From Rhizobiaceae bacterium (GTDB taxonomy: Bacteria; Pseudomonadota; Alphaproteobacteria; Rhizobiales; Rhizobiaceae), in NCBI GenBank assembly GCA_019635715.1, contig JAHBYY010000009.1:1-64000 (forward strand): a stretch of 64,000 bases of DNA, read 5' to 3'. The translations under genes were made by a program, and so were the position numbers. Shown piece after piece: positions 42,801 through 48,999 of the stretch. The notes beneath the pieces are model-generated. The model was not told where the DNA came from. It made no database searches and worked only from the letters and a program-made list of their open reading frames with translations. Each line of letters opens with the position of its first letter. Within the stretch, counting starts at the first letter, position 1.

Positions 42801-44237
42801 CCGGAAGGCCTCCGAGATCTCCTGAGCCCGCTCCACCAGGCTGTCGTTGATCTGGCGCGCCCGCGCCTCGAGAGCCGCGTTGAGTTTCTGAGCGCCGGTA
42901 TCGAGCGCCTCGGCCCGGGTCTGGAACTCGGAGATCAGGCTCTGCCCACGCTCTGCCAGCGTGCGCTCTATGCCCTGCAGACTGGTGTCGAGCTCATCGT
43001 TGAGCGAGCGGGCGGCGCCGCCGAGCAGCGAGACCATGCCTGCCGTGCGCTGGTCGAGCATTTCGGAAAGCGAGCGGGTCGTGTCGTCGGAGGTCTGCTT
43101 CAGCGAGGCGATGCGCGTGTCGAGCAGGCTGGCGAACGCCTCTCCCGACGTTGTGATGCGTTCGCTCAGCGTATCAAGCTTGCCGTCGATCGAATCGAAG
43201 ATCGATACGCCGCTGTCGTTGATGCGGTCGATCAGGGCGTCGCCCGAATTGGTGATCGTCATCGACAGCGTCGTCGAGGCACCGAGGATGCTGTCGCGGA
43301 TCGTGTCGCTGGCGAGGTTTAGCTGCTCCTTCAGCGTCTCGTTGGCGCCGACGATGGAGGCCCGCACCCGCTCGGCATGCTTGACCACCGCGTCGCGCTC
43401 GGTCCCGAGTCCATCGACCAGTTGGCGGATGCGCGTCTCGTTCTCCGAATAGGAGCGTTCGAGCTGGCTCACCTCGGACTGGACGAGCGCTTCCAGTTCC
43501 GCCGCCCGCGCGATGGTGCGTTCGAGCCCGTCGCCCATGGCGTCGACTTCACGGCGCACCGCCGCGCCAACCGAAGCGATGCGGGCCTGCGCCAGGTCCT
43601 CCGGCTCGGAAAGCCGGGCGGCGATCTCGGCCATGGAACGGGCCGCCAGCCGCATGTCCTGCGCCCGCCGGACCATCACGGCGAACGCCCAGAACAGGAG
43701 GATCGGCATCAGCGTCAGCACGGCCAGCACCAGGGCGGTCGGTTCCTCGACCAGCCGGGGCGCCGAGAACTCGGCGAAGAAGCTCCCGCCGAGCATCATC
43801 TGGGCAAGAGCGAGCCCGCCGGCCAGCCACAGGACCGAAAGCAGGCCGACGGCCCAGTAGATTCCGGTCGAGCCGCGCGCATTGAGGCTCTGGAACGGCA
43901 CCGGGGCGTCGCGCAGCCGGTCGTCGTTGGCCGGCGAGAAGGGCGACGTCGCAGGCGGATTGGCGCGCGCGACCGAAGTCGTGTTGGCCGCGGCGCGTGG
44001 AGCCTCCGCCGGCGGCTCCTCGGGCTTGCGGGTCGCGCCGGCCGTCGACGCGGCCGGCGTGCGGGACTCGCGCGACAGTTCTTCGGCGGCCTGCGAAATC
44101 TGCGCTTCCAGATCCTCCATCGAGGCGGCGATGTCGAGATCGTCGGTCCGGCTCTTCAAGCCGCGGTCGAGCGCCTGTTCGAGCGCCTTCGCCACGTCGT
44201 CGCTGCTGCCGGGGGACGTCTTCGGTGATTTGGCCAT
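33897..44237 (-). CDS. Giant coiled-coil repeat protein, Growth Pole Ring (GPR/RgsE)-like
   Basis: A 3446-residue protein. Residues 1-120 are soluble and low-complexity; two membrane helices follow (about 126-149 and 168-188); everything after is predicted cytoplasmic helix. Residues 592-2388 form 52 consecutive repeats with consensus like KLAEGRDILTRALEADLAKL, and residues 2472-2819 form 12 repeats of a second type starting F-x-x-A-D-x-R-L. A linker and a compact C-terminal domain (FWERYRAGERGVFSRRLYTL to the end) finish the protein. Architecture and C-terminus resemble rhizobial proteins annotated as kinesin-like or apolipoprotein-like, including GPR of Agrobacterium (about 2100 residues) and RgsE of Sinorhizobium, needed for polar growth. 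This one is far longer. The start at 44237 (MAKSPKTSPGSSDD) is six codons inside the longest frame. Orthology is inferred. Confidence 0.85.
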   Translation of the reverse strand: MAKSPKTSPGSSDDVAKALEQALDRGLKSRTDDLDIAASMEDLEAQISQAAEELSRESRTPAASTAGATRKPEEPPAEAPRAAANTTSVARANPPATSPFSPANDDRLRDAPVPFQSLNARGSTGIYWAVGLLSVLWLAGGLALAQMMLGGSFFAEFSAPRLVEEPTALVLAVLTLMPILLFWAFAVMVRRAQDMRLAARSMAEIAARLSEPEDLAQARIASVGAAVRREVDAMGDGLERTIARAAELEALVQSEVSQLERSYSENETRIRQLVDGLGTERDAVVKHAERVRASIVGANETLKEQLNLASDTIRDSILGASTTLSMTITNSGDALIDRINDSGVSIFDSIDGKLDTLSERITTSGEAFASLLDTRIASLKQTSDDTTRSLSEMLDQRTAGMVSLLGGAARSLNDELDTSLQGIERTLAERGQSLISEFQTRAEALDTGAQKLNAALEARARQINDSLVERAQEISEAFREGREQISGVVDESRARLGSDLSDMVSSTTIALGSHASEFAQNLQASRRDVAEAFKSDLDLIAGARIEIERSVEERSKQFVDSHERLAERLRTELGSLAATRDQLEQSVDSQVQKFSAGREALTASVEEDIRKLDESRTLIDLSLGEQFRQIAEKRKALEAMMAGDQEKLAASKQAIDAMVQSHVDKLVEGRSLLSQTLEADLGKLAESRAAIDALVATQVAKLAEGRNILTRALEADSAKIGALVADQTAKFSEGRQALAASFDQEVERLDALVTAQTGRMADAKKDLARALEGDLGSIDAAISAQVDKLSESRQSLSDAIAGDIGAIENSVTAQIEKFHDSRNVLRDALASDVSSLDQAVSAHVGRIDDSRHRLAEEFQRDLRGIEDLVADHVAKMEQSRGALTSALDSDAAALQAVVDGQLRKITETSDAFSRAMQAEMQDVEGRVGVQIGRIADARSDLTGALEADIGRIDGLVAGQTEKIELGRGVLAKALEMDMASIDTMVAGHMEKLSEGRKILSRALDSELTQIETSLSGQAEKLKDGRETLSRAFESDMAAIDKMVDTHVAKLVEGRALLTSALDQDIAALRAAGEAQARQHADGREMLSKRLEEDLAKLAESRAGIDGLVASQVEKLAQGRDILKRALDADLNRLSESRAEIDSIADSHIAKLGEGRELLKRALEADLASLADSRAGIDGLVAAQVEKLAQGRDILTRALEADLGKLAESRGEIDALAHAQMRTLAEGREAMKRALEDDLARLSESRTEIDSIADAHIRKLGEGREALKLALQADLATIENSRTAVDSMISAQVGKLAEGRGLLTRALEADLQKVDEKLDENRQALRQALDADLAKLLEARTEIDAIADSHIGKLGEGRSRLQKSLEEDLARLSESRAEIEGIADAHIRKLGEGREALKLALQADLATLEDSRSAIDNLVSAQVGKLAEGRDILTRALEGDLRKVDDKLAESRNSLRQVLDADLARLSEVRIEIDGLAERHVATLGEGRILLQKALEDDLAKVAESRGTIDTLVAGQVEKLAEGRGLLSRALEADLAKLDERRIEINGLAEAHIRNLDEGRAVLKKALDDDLARLAESRSAIDGLADSHVRQLGEGREVLRRALEEDLARLTESRAEITSLAETHIRGLEAGRQALKQALQDDLAKLAQSRSEIDGLADTHIRQLGEGRAVLKRALEEDLASLVEGRAGIDRVVVAQVEKLQEGRSLLTRALEADLAKLNQSRAEIDTLAEAHVRNLGAGRDLLKQALQEDLAKLSQSRAEIDAIAASHVAKLAEGRDALKVALEADLATLADSRASIDGLVAAQVGKLSEGRDILTRALEADLQKLSVSRTEIDSIAGQHIQKLGEGRDLLKRALEEDLARLMESRAEIYGLAEVQTRNLADGRAVLRAALDEDLARLNESRAEIDSIAASHVAKLAEGREALRLALQADLAQLAESRGQLDGIALAHVEKLAEGRDVLKRALEADLERLEGSRGAIDALLAGQIDKVAEARTRLTESLENDLAAVALARGELDALVTEHGQRLADARDALKLSLRADLDQIIETRSEIDGIVQSQVEKIAEGRSILSRALEEDLARLSEARAGIDAAVAGHVSKLAEGRTLLARALEADLQKVEDSRSTLDQMVARHLEKISEGRDILASALETDMGSLAVTIREQVSKLADGREVLSRALAEDLSGIDTLLDGQVQKLAQARDGFAKSLEADLGIIDGLVSGHADKFAGGRRELAQALEADLLKLGEARASIDMLVAAQVEKLAQGRDILRRALESDLERLSASRGEIDRAAESQAERLANGQVVLAEALDANLRKVSDARAGIDEIAATHLRALEEGRAKLAEALQDDLQKLVVARRAIDQEISGHIDTIAGKREVISQALAADIERIEGAFDRQGGVLQERTATMQRALATGVDNVRLVLERTAVAAATAIRDKVIEVTEALNSEAGRAFTDADRRIAERAAATSEALLARANDIAGVFERADQQILARATETGQSLAGRADEIRLTFENADQRLVSRAIETAETLAKRATEIVRGFDAADGQLARRIAESADALSARSAEMGQLFGRVDEQIEIRFAKGADALAQRTVELGDTLGAADRQFAARIAEGANAFGARATELVKTFEDADQRLTLRAGQSAEQLLGKAAEIGRVFQSADERMADRIGQSVEILAGRTAEAEQVFKDADSRMAQRIGDSSQMLESRATQVEKIFEATDDRLAARMETATGTLADRLADLGRLFDTASNRISEKTGEASEAISARAVEMGQVFRDADDRLARRITDGASLLGSKAAEIADAFETSERRIVERASESSIELENRARAVEDALSAADRRLGASADAAAARLDAKLAEASSRLFGGADAAAQRIDETVEAVEGRVAASAASLGQKVRAHVAEAEETLVSRAGVIADTFTNIGNHLGQSTNEAARSIASSTRELNTLMADRSAEINRILDETARPLADRLAVASSDLERTVSGATERAAETLRAQNDSLAEALSNRTSETLARVEGARNSLASGVNELIGRMSASSAKLGELIESASANLDQVETTLGTTTERFAASTERAALTFSSSARLVDSNTDRLTELSSKTLREVASIATRFDEHSRLLTSASELLSSAQSNLEHTLERQTGLEDLAVGLVRKSEDLERIMKSFEGLVERALDKAEGRTRESADRIRESITDVVEAATQRFSDATEEMRRTAGSIRNDLESTRAELKKGVLSMPEEAKESTTAIRRAVGEQIKALKELSDIVAKSGRTIDVSEKSEPARRLVPPQGRASDAPPVQPAPEAVRPREDAAERPRSSGWVQDLLTGAARAEREDLVAELPRLREAPRAPEQPAARPAASPLSSLATDIPRAIDQEALVDFWERYRAGERGVFSRRLYTLKGQQTFDDIRRKYQSDADFRGAVDRYCKDFEKLLAEVGRADRDGSVSRSYLTSETGKVYTMLAHAAGMLR
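35781..36824 (-). repeat. Twelve exact 29-codon repeats (second repeat type of the giant gene)
   Basis: Residues 2472-2819 of the giant protein divide into exactly 12 units of 29 residues (348 residues), each beginning F/L-x-x-A/V-D-x-R/Q-h and ending in an A-x-E-h-x-x-h pattern. No insertions or deletions occur across the block. Sequence identity between units is low to moderate, so the duplication is old and the length strongly constrained. Confidence 0.85.
37074..42464 (-). repeat. 52 tandem 29/36/58-codon repeats (main rod of the giant gene)
   Basis: Counting by hand, the block of 1797 codons is fully partitioned into 52 units: 17 of 29, 33 of 36 and two of 58 residues. The 36-residue unit equals the 29-residue unit plus one heptad (LAESRAE-like); 58 is twice 29. 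The 29-residue type clusters towards the N-terminal side (units 4-16), and the 36-residue type forms the centre. Units 22-24 and 25-27 look like a 130-residue (390-bp) higher-order duplication, because both carry the same unusual 58-residue unit. Confidence 0.85.
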
Positions 44238-44526
44238 GCCGCTTCCAACCCGCAAAAAGTGGCATGCATCGACACCCTCCCGTCACTGCGAAGGGCGCGC
44301 GGCATACCCAGCTTGAGGTCCCATCGTAGCCATCCGCGACCCCGAATGAAACTCGCAATCGGCTGGATGCTTAAAAGTCTAAATATAGGGTTAACGATGT
44401 TGGGACCCGTTGCCGAAGGGATTAGGGCGCAATTTCGCCGTTTTTGCGGTTAACCCGATTTCCACATCAATTCGCTACCGTGGTCTTTCATCGGCAGCCG
44501 GAACAGTTCAGGGCGTATCCAAGTCC

Positions 44527-44904
44527 ATGTACACACGCAGTGCAACCGCCGTCGCTTTTTCCATGCCCGGCGGCGAGGCCTCCACGACCACCGTCCGCGC
44601 CCGTCCCATCGACATGGCCCACCTTGCCCGCCAGACCATGGGCGACCGCGCGCTGGAGCAGGAGGTGCTCGGTCTCTTCGTCCAGCAGGCCGTCCAGGTC
44701 CTCGACGACATCCTGGCTTGCAACGGCCAGGATTGCCTGCGCCTGGCGCACGGGCTGAAAGGGTCGGCCCGCAGCGTCGGCGCGTTTGCGATCGCCGACT
44801 GTGCCGAGCAGATCGAGGACGACCCCGCCAACAAGTCCGCCAAGCGCAAGCTGGCGCGCCTCGTCGGCGAGGTCCGCGATTTCATCGCCGCGATCGGGCG
44901 CTGA
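44527..44904 (+). CDS. Hpt-domain phosphotransfer protein
   Basis: A 125-residue protein with a histidine phosphotransfer domain. The phosphorylatable histidine is His75 in LRLAHGLKGSARSVGAF, the canonical Hpt helix motif. The N-terminal 35 residues are low-complexity. It carries no receiver or kinase domain, so it must relay phosphate between partners elsewhere. It is divergent from the giant gene, with 289 bp between starts, which suggests but does not prove shared control. Confidence 0.88.
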   Translation: MYTRSATAVAFSMPGGEASTTTVRARPIDMAHLARQTMGDRALEQEVLGLFVQQAVQVLDDILACNGQDCLRLAHGLKGSARSVGAFAIADCAEQIEDDPANKSAKRKLARLVGEVRDFIAAIGR

Positions 44905-45088
44905 CGCGCCCGTCGCGATCGCCTGGCCGACCTGGTTGCTGTTGACAGGCCGCCGCGAGCGACTATGTCGGCTCGAGTTCAGTGGTCCGTGTCGCTTTGA
45001 GAGAAGCGCGCGGAATCCCTGTCATTGATAAGGACGAGGTCGGCTGGTCGCCAAGGCGATCGGCCGTAGCCATGGCGCGAGTGTTGCG

Positions 45089-45409
45089 ATGACCAAGCTG
45101 ACCTATATCGCCTTCGACGGGACGCAGTTCGATGTCGATGCTCCGGACGGCTCCACAGTGATGGAGAACGCCATTCGAAATGCCGTGCCCGGCATCGAGG
45201 CGGAATGCGGCGGGGCCTGTGCCTGCGCGACCTGCCACGTCTATGTCGACGAAGCGTGGAAGGCGCTCACCGGTGAACCGGAATCGATGGAAGAGGACAT
45301 GCTCGACTTCGCCTTCGACGTCAGGCCGAATTCCCGCCTGTCCTGCCAGATCAAGGTGCGGCCGGATCTCGACGGCCTGGTACTGCGGATCCCGGAGCGG
45401 CAGGGCTGA
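45089..45409 (+). CDS. Adrenodoxin-type [2Fe-2S] ferredoxin
   Basis: A 106-residue electron carrier. The cluster ligands are in CGGACACATC (C-x5-C-x2-C) and the fourth cysteine is in LSCQIKVR, the layout of adrenodoxin/putidaredoxin-type ferredoxins. It lies 46 bp before a ferredoxin reductase gene, so the two likely form an electron-transfer pair. No P450 or other obvious electron acceptor lies nearby. Confidence 0.93.
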   Translation: MTKLTYIAFDGTQFDVDAPDGSTVMENAIRNAVPGIEAECGGACACATCHVYVDEAWKALTGEPESMEEDMLDFAFDVRPNSRLSCQIKVRPDLDGLVLRIPERQG

Positions 45410-45455
45410 TGCAGGCCGCCGCGCGCCGGCCGGAACGTGCGGGCTGCGACGCGTC

Positions 45456-46508
45456 ATGACCGGGCAGGCGGCCGATGCAGGCAAGTCGACCGCTTCCGCG
45501 GCCGAGGTCGTCATCATCGGAGCCGGACCCGTGGGGCTGTTCGCGGTGTTCCAGCTCGGCCTGTTCGACATGCGCTGCCATGTCGTCGACATCCTCGATC
45601 GGCCCGGCGGCCAATGCGCCGAGCTTTACCATGACAAGCCGATCTACGACATTCCCGGCCATCCGCGCATCGTGGCGGGCGATCTCGTCGCCAGATTGAC
45701 GCAGCAGATCGCGCCGTTCGCTCCGACCTACGCCTTCGGCCGCCAGGCGGTCGGACTCCGGCGCCGCGACGACGGTGGGTTCGGCATGACGCTGGACGAC
45801 GGTGCGGAACTGTCGGCGCGCGCGGTCGTCATCGCCGCGGGAGCCGGCGCCTTTGTGCCGAGGCAGCTATCGGTTCCCGGCGCGGAGCGATTTGCCGGAC
45901 GGTCCATCCACTATCACGCCGTCGCGCCGCAAAGCGTCCGCGACAGCGTGGTGGTCGTCACCGGCGGCGGCGACGCAGCGCTTGGGATGGCCCTGGATCT
46001 GATGCCGGTCGCGCGGAAGGTGACGCTCCTGCACAGGAGCGCGGGGTTCCGCGCCGCACCGGCACTTGTGGGGCAGGTGCTTGCCGCGCGCGACGCCGGC
46101 AGGCTTGCGGTGGTGCGTGGCGAGGTGACGGGTTTGCAAGGATATGGGGACCGGCTTTCGGCGCTGCGCGTCAGGGGGGAAGCCGGAGAGGCCGATCTCG
46201 CCTGCGCCCACCTCTTTCCATGCCTGGGCCGCGTGATCGAACCCGGCACCGTCGCAGGCTGGGGCGTCGGCGCCAAGGACGGCGCGATACCTGCCAGCCC
46301 CGAGAGTTTCGAGACCTGCCAATCCGGCGTCTACGCGATCGGCGATGCCGCCTCCTATCCCGGGAAGCTTCCCCTCATTCTTTCGGGATTTCACGAGGCC
46401 GCGCTGATGACGCAGGCCGTGCGGAAGCGGTTGCGGCCCGGTGCGCGCCCGGGCCAGAGCTACACGTCCTCCTCTACCGACGTTCAGCGCAGGCTGGGCG
46501 TCGGCTGA
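45456..46508 (+). CDS. Ferredoxin-NADP+ reductase, thioredoxin-reductase-like type
   Basis: A 350-residue two-dinucleotide-binding flavoprotein. The FAD motif is VVIIGAGPVGLFAVFQLG, followed by RPGGQCAELY; the NAD(P) motif is VVVVTGGGDAALGMALDL. The redox CxxC of thioredoxin reductase is absent, as in TrxR-like ferredoxin reductases (YumC type). The start was set at ATG 45456; the frame is open upstream only as a shadow of the ferredoxin gene. It converges on the DUF922 gene with four bases between. Confidence 0.88.
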   Translation: MTGQAADAGKSTASAAEVVIIGAGPVGLFAVFQLGLFDMRCHVVDILDRPGGQCAELYHDKPIYDIPGHPRIVAGDLVARLTQQIAPFAPTYAFGRQAVGLRRRDDGGFGMTLDDGAELSARAVVIAAGAGAFVPRQLSVPGAERFAGRSIHYHAVAPQSVRDSVVVVTGGGDAALGMALDLMPVARKVTLLHRSAGFRAAPALVGQVLAARDAGRLAVVRGEVTGLQGYGDRLSALRVRGEAGEADLACAHLFPCLGRVIEPGTVAGWGVGAKDGAIPASPESFETCQSGVYAIGDAASYPGKLPLILSGFHEAALMTQAVRKRLRPGARPGQSYTSSSTDVQRRLGVG

Positions 46509-46512
46509 AGCG

Positions 46513-47127
46513 TCAGTTCGGCTTGCCCGCCGCGGAGCGTTCGAGGCGGTAGCGGAGCAGCCGCAGCAGACGGCTCTCGAAGTTGGCGGCCTCGATGCGG
46601 TCGAAACGATCCTGAGCCCGCTCGTGACGGGCGAGGATGTCGGCCGACACGGTTTTGGCCTTCTGCGCGGCGGCTTCGCAGGTCCGCTGGCTGCGCACGG
46701 CCAGCAGCGCACGCTCCAGATCATGGGCGAAACCCTTGGCGATCGAGACGTGGCTCTCCTCGTGACGCTTGATGTCGGAGGCCAGCGTGTCCCAGATCAG
46801 CCGCACCTCCGGATCCGCCCGCTTGGTCCTGCGCCATTTCGGCAGGATGACCTTGGCTTTCACCGTCACGGTCGCCTGAGCGATGCGGCAGTTGCTGCCG
46901 CGATCCTCATAGCCGATCCGCGTGGTGAACTGCATGCGGGTCGCGCCGGGATGCCGGTTGCCGGAACTGCCCAGCAGCGGCCCGCGCCTCGACAGCTCGC
47001 TCTCGATCTCGTCGAGCGTGCTGCCGCCGATGGAGAAGTAGCTGTAGGTCCTGGCTATGTTCGCCGCCGACGCGGGGGCGGCGAGGGCGAAACTCATCAG
47101 CAGCACGGCGACGGGAAATTTCAGCAT
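46513..47127 (-). CDS. DUF922 secreted putative zinc protease
   Basis: A 204-residue protein with a cleavable signal peptide (VAVLLMSFALAAPASA) and the DUF922 core. The motif RHEESHVSIAKGF contains HExxH, the basis for describing the family as putative secreted zinc-dependent proteases. The C-terminal third is a basic helical region. Proteolytic activity is unproven. The start is ATG 47127; the much longer open frame on this strand runs antisense to folP and is not coding. Confidence 0.82.
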   Translation of the reverse strand: MLKFPVAVLLMSFALAAPASAANIARTYSYFSIGGSTLDEIESELSRRGPLLGSSGNRHPGATRMQFTTRIGYEDRGSNCRIAQATVTVKAKVILPKWRRTKRADPEVRLIWDTLASDIKRHEESHVSIAKGFAHDLERALLAVRSQRTCEAAAQKAKTVSADILARHERAQDRFDRIEAANFESRLLRLLRYRLERSAAGKPN

Positions 47128-47187
47128 GTTGCCTCTCGGCGCACCATGCGCTAGGCACCCCGCCCGGTGCAATTCATTTCGGCGAAC

Positions 47188-48039
47188 ATGATGAAGGCGA
47201 CGACCTGGCAGCTCGCACATGGCCGTCGGCTCGAACTCGGCCGGCGCGCCGTGATCATGGGCATCCTCAACGTCACCCCGGACTCCTTCTCCGACGGCGG
47301 CCGCTTCGCGTCGGTCGAGGCGGCGCTCGATCAGGCCGCGCGAATGATCGGCGAGGGTGCTGCCATCGTCGATGTCGGCGGCGAGTCGACGCGCCCCGGC
47401 GCGGCATCGGTCACCGCGGCGCAGGAACAGGCCCGCGTCCTGCCGGTGATCGAAGGGCTGGCGCGGCGCGGCGACACCCTCATTTCCGTCGACACCTATC
47501 GCGCCGAGACGGCGCGTCTCGCCGTCGAGGCCGGCGCGCACATCGTCAACGATGTCTGGGGCCTGCAACGCGACGCCGGGATCGCCGGGGTCGCCGCCGG
47601 ATCGGGTGCCGGCTTGGCGATCATGCATACGGGACGCGAGCGCGCGAAACTCCCGGATGTGATCGACGACCAGATCGCCTTCCTCGGAAAATCGCTGTCC
47701 ATCGCCGCCGCCGCGGGGGTCGGGCGGGATCGGATCGTCCTCGATCCGGGCTTCGGCTTCGCCAAGGACGCCGGAGAGAATCTCGAACTGATGCGACGGT
47801 TCGCCGAACTGCACCGGCTCGGCCATCCCTGGCTGGTCGGAACGTCGCGCAAGCGCTTCATCGGCCATGTCACCGGCCGCGACGAGGATGGCCGCGCCGC
47901 GGGTACAGCGGCGACCAGCGTCATTCTGCGCCTGGCGGGTGCAGCGGTTTTCCGGGTCCACGATGTCGCAATCAACAGGGACGCGCTGGCTGTCGCGGAT
48001 GCTATGCTGATGAGCGATGCCAATGGCGGGGCGCGATAG
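47188..48039 (+). CDS. folP: Dihydropteroate synthase
   Basis: A 283-residue enzyme joining p-aminobenzoate to dihydropterin pyrophosphate in folate synthesis; it is the sulfonamide target. Signatures MGILNVTPDSFSDGG, DVGGESTRPGA and LVGTSRKRF are intact. ATG 47188 (or 47191) fits the family better than GTG 47167. First of a folP-folB-folK run. Confidence 0.95.
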   Translation: MMKATTWQLAHGRRLELGRRAVIMGILNVTPDSFSDGGRFASVEAALDQAARMIGEGAAIVDVGGESTRPGAASVTAAQEQARVLPVIEGLARRGDTLISVDTYRAETARLAVEAGAHIVNDVWGLQRDAGIAGVAAGSGAGLAIMHTGRERAKLPDVIDDQIAFLGKSLSIAAAAGVGRDRIVLDPGFGFAKDAGENLELMRRFAELHRLGHPWLVGTSRKRFIGHVTGRDEDGRAAGTAATSVILRLAGAAVFRVHDVAINRDALAVADAMLMSDANGGAR

Positions 48040-48044
48040 GGCCG

Positions 48045-48404
48045 ATGTACACGATCCGGATCATGAACTGCGCGTTCTTCGCGCGGCATGGCGTGTTCGA
48101 CGCAGAGGAGGCGCTGGGGCAGCGCTTCTATGTAGATGCCGTCCTGGAGGTCGATCCGGGCGATGCGCTGGAATCGGACCGGATCGACGGAACGGTCGAC
48201 TACGGTCTCGCCTTCGAGGTCATCGAGAGGATCGTCACCGGCGAGCGACGCTTCCTCATCGAGGCGCTGGGGCTCGAGGTCGCCAAGGCGCTGACGGTTC
48301 GTTTCCCGCAGATCAAGCGGGCCGCGATCACCATCCGCAAACCCAACGCGCCGGTGCGCGGCATCCTGGATTATGTAGAGGTCACGCTTGTCTGGCCGCA
48401 GTGA
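48045..48404 (+). CDS. folB: Dihydroneopterin aldolase
   Basis: A 119-residue enzyme cleaving dihydroneopterin to hydroxymethyl-dihydropterin and glycolaldehyde. Landmarks are FFARHGVFDAEEALGQRF, VDYGLAFEVIE and the catalytic-lysine region IRKPNAPVRGILDYVEV. It starts five bases after the folP stop. Confidence 0.94.
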   Translation: MYTIRIMNCAFFARHGVFDAEEALGQRFYVDAVLEVDPGDALESDRIDGTVDYGLAFEVIERIVTGERRFLIEALGLEVAKALTVRFPQIKRAAITIRKPNAPVRGILDYVEVTLVWPQ

Positions 48405-48906
48405 AGAGCTCGTCTATCTGAGCCTGGGCGGCAATATCGGCGACCCGGCGGCGACCATGGCGGCGGCGCTGCGCCTGCTCGATGCCGACGCGCGGACGCG
48501 GCTGGTGGCGGTCTCGTCGCTCTACCGCACGCCGCCCTGGGGCAAGCTCGACCAGCCGGAGTTCCGCAACGCCGCCGCGGCGCTTCGCACCAGCCATCAG
48601 CCGCGCGGCCTGCTCGACCTGTGTCTCGACATCGAGCGCCGGCTGAAGCGCGAGCGCAAGGAGCGCTGGGGGCCGCGCCTCGTCGACCTCGACATCCTGC
48701 TGTTCGGCGACCGGCGGGTCGCCGAGCCCGGACTGGAAATCCCCCATCCGCGCATGCTGGATCGCGCCTTCGTGCTCGTTCCGCTCGCCGAGATCGCGCC
48801 TGATCTCGCCGTTGAAGGCAGGCCGATGACGGTATGGCGCGACCTGGTCGACGCATCGGGGATCTATCCGGTCTCCGACGATGGAGACTGGTGGAAGAGT
48901 GCCTGA
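48388..48906 (+). CDS. folK: Hydroxymethyl-dihydropterin pyrophosphokinase
   Basis: A 172-residue HPPK that transfers pyrophosphate from ATP to hydroxymethyl-dihydropterin. Motifs SLGGNIGD, RTPPWGKLDQPEFRNA and RWGPRLVDLDILLFG are diagnostic. The only in-frame start that keeps the conserved N-terminus is TTG 48388, which overlaps folB by 17 bases and suggests coupled translation. Confidence 0.92.
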   Translation: MSGRSEELVYLSLGGNIGDPAATMAAALRLLDADARTRLVAVSSLYRTPPWGKLDQPEFRNAAAALRTSHQPRGLLDLCLDIERRLKRERKERWGPRLVDLDILLFGDRRVAEPGLEIPHPRMLDRAFVLVPLAEIAPDLAVEGRPMTVWRDLVDASGIYPVSDDGDWWKSA

Positions 48907-48999
48907 AGCGCGTCGCGTCAAATCAGACTCGGGCGGCGCGCCTTGTTTTGATGCATGTCGTTGTCCCGAAACCGGTTCCCACTTTCAGGCGACATGCAT
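48907..48999. repeat. Rhizobial intergenic palindromic repeat
   Basis: ATGCATGTCG (48951-48960) and CGACATGCAT (48990-48999) are perfect 10-bp inverted arms flanking TTGTCCCGAAACCGGTTCCC-type sequence; the preceding GCGTCGCG...GGCGGCGCGCC part also belongs to this family, which I recognise from many rhizobial intergenic regions. The right arm reaches the stop codon of the DUF924 gene. It may act as a terminator or mRNA stabiliser between convergent genes. Confidence 0.7.

Noticed and set aside
33918-43322. A 3134-codon open frame on the plus strand, antisense to the giant gene
   Set aside because: It is in register so that its stop codons would require TTA, CTA or TCA codons in the giant gene, which are rare at this GC content and absent from the repeats. 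The translation is low-complexity Arg/Leu/Ala with no domain.
44376-44460. Possible CtrA box between the giant gene and the Hpt gene
   Set aside because: Several TTAA elements occur (GCTTAAAAG, GGTTAACG, GGTTAACCC), but no pair has the N7 spacing.
46513-47961. A 482-codon version of the DUF922 gene extending antisense to folP
   Set aside because: The DUF922 protein has its own ATG and signal peptide at 47127; the upstream part only mirrors folP.
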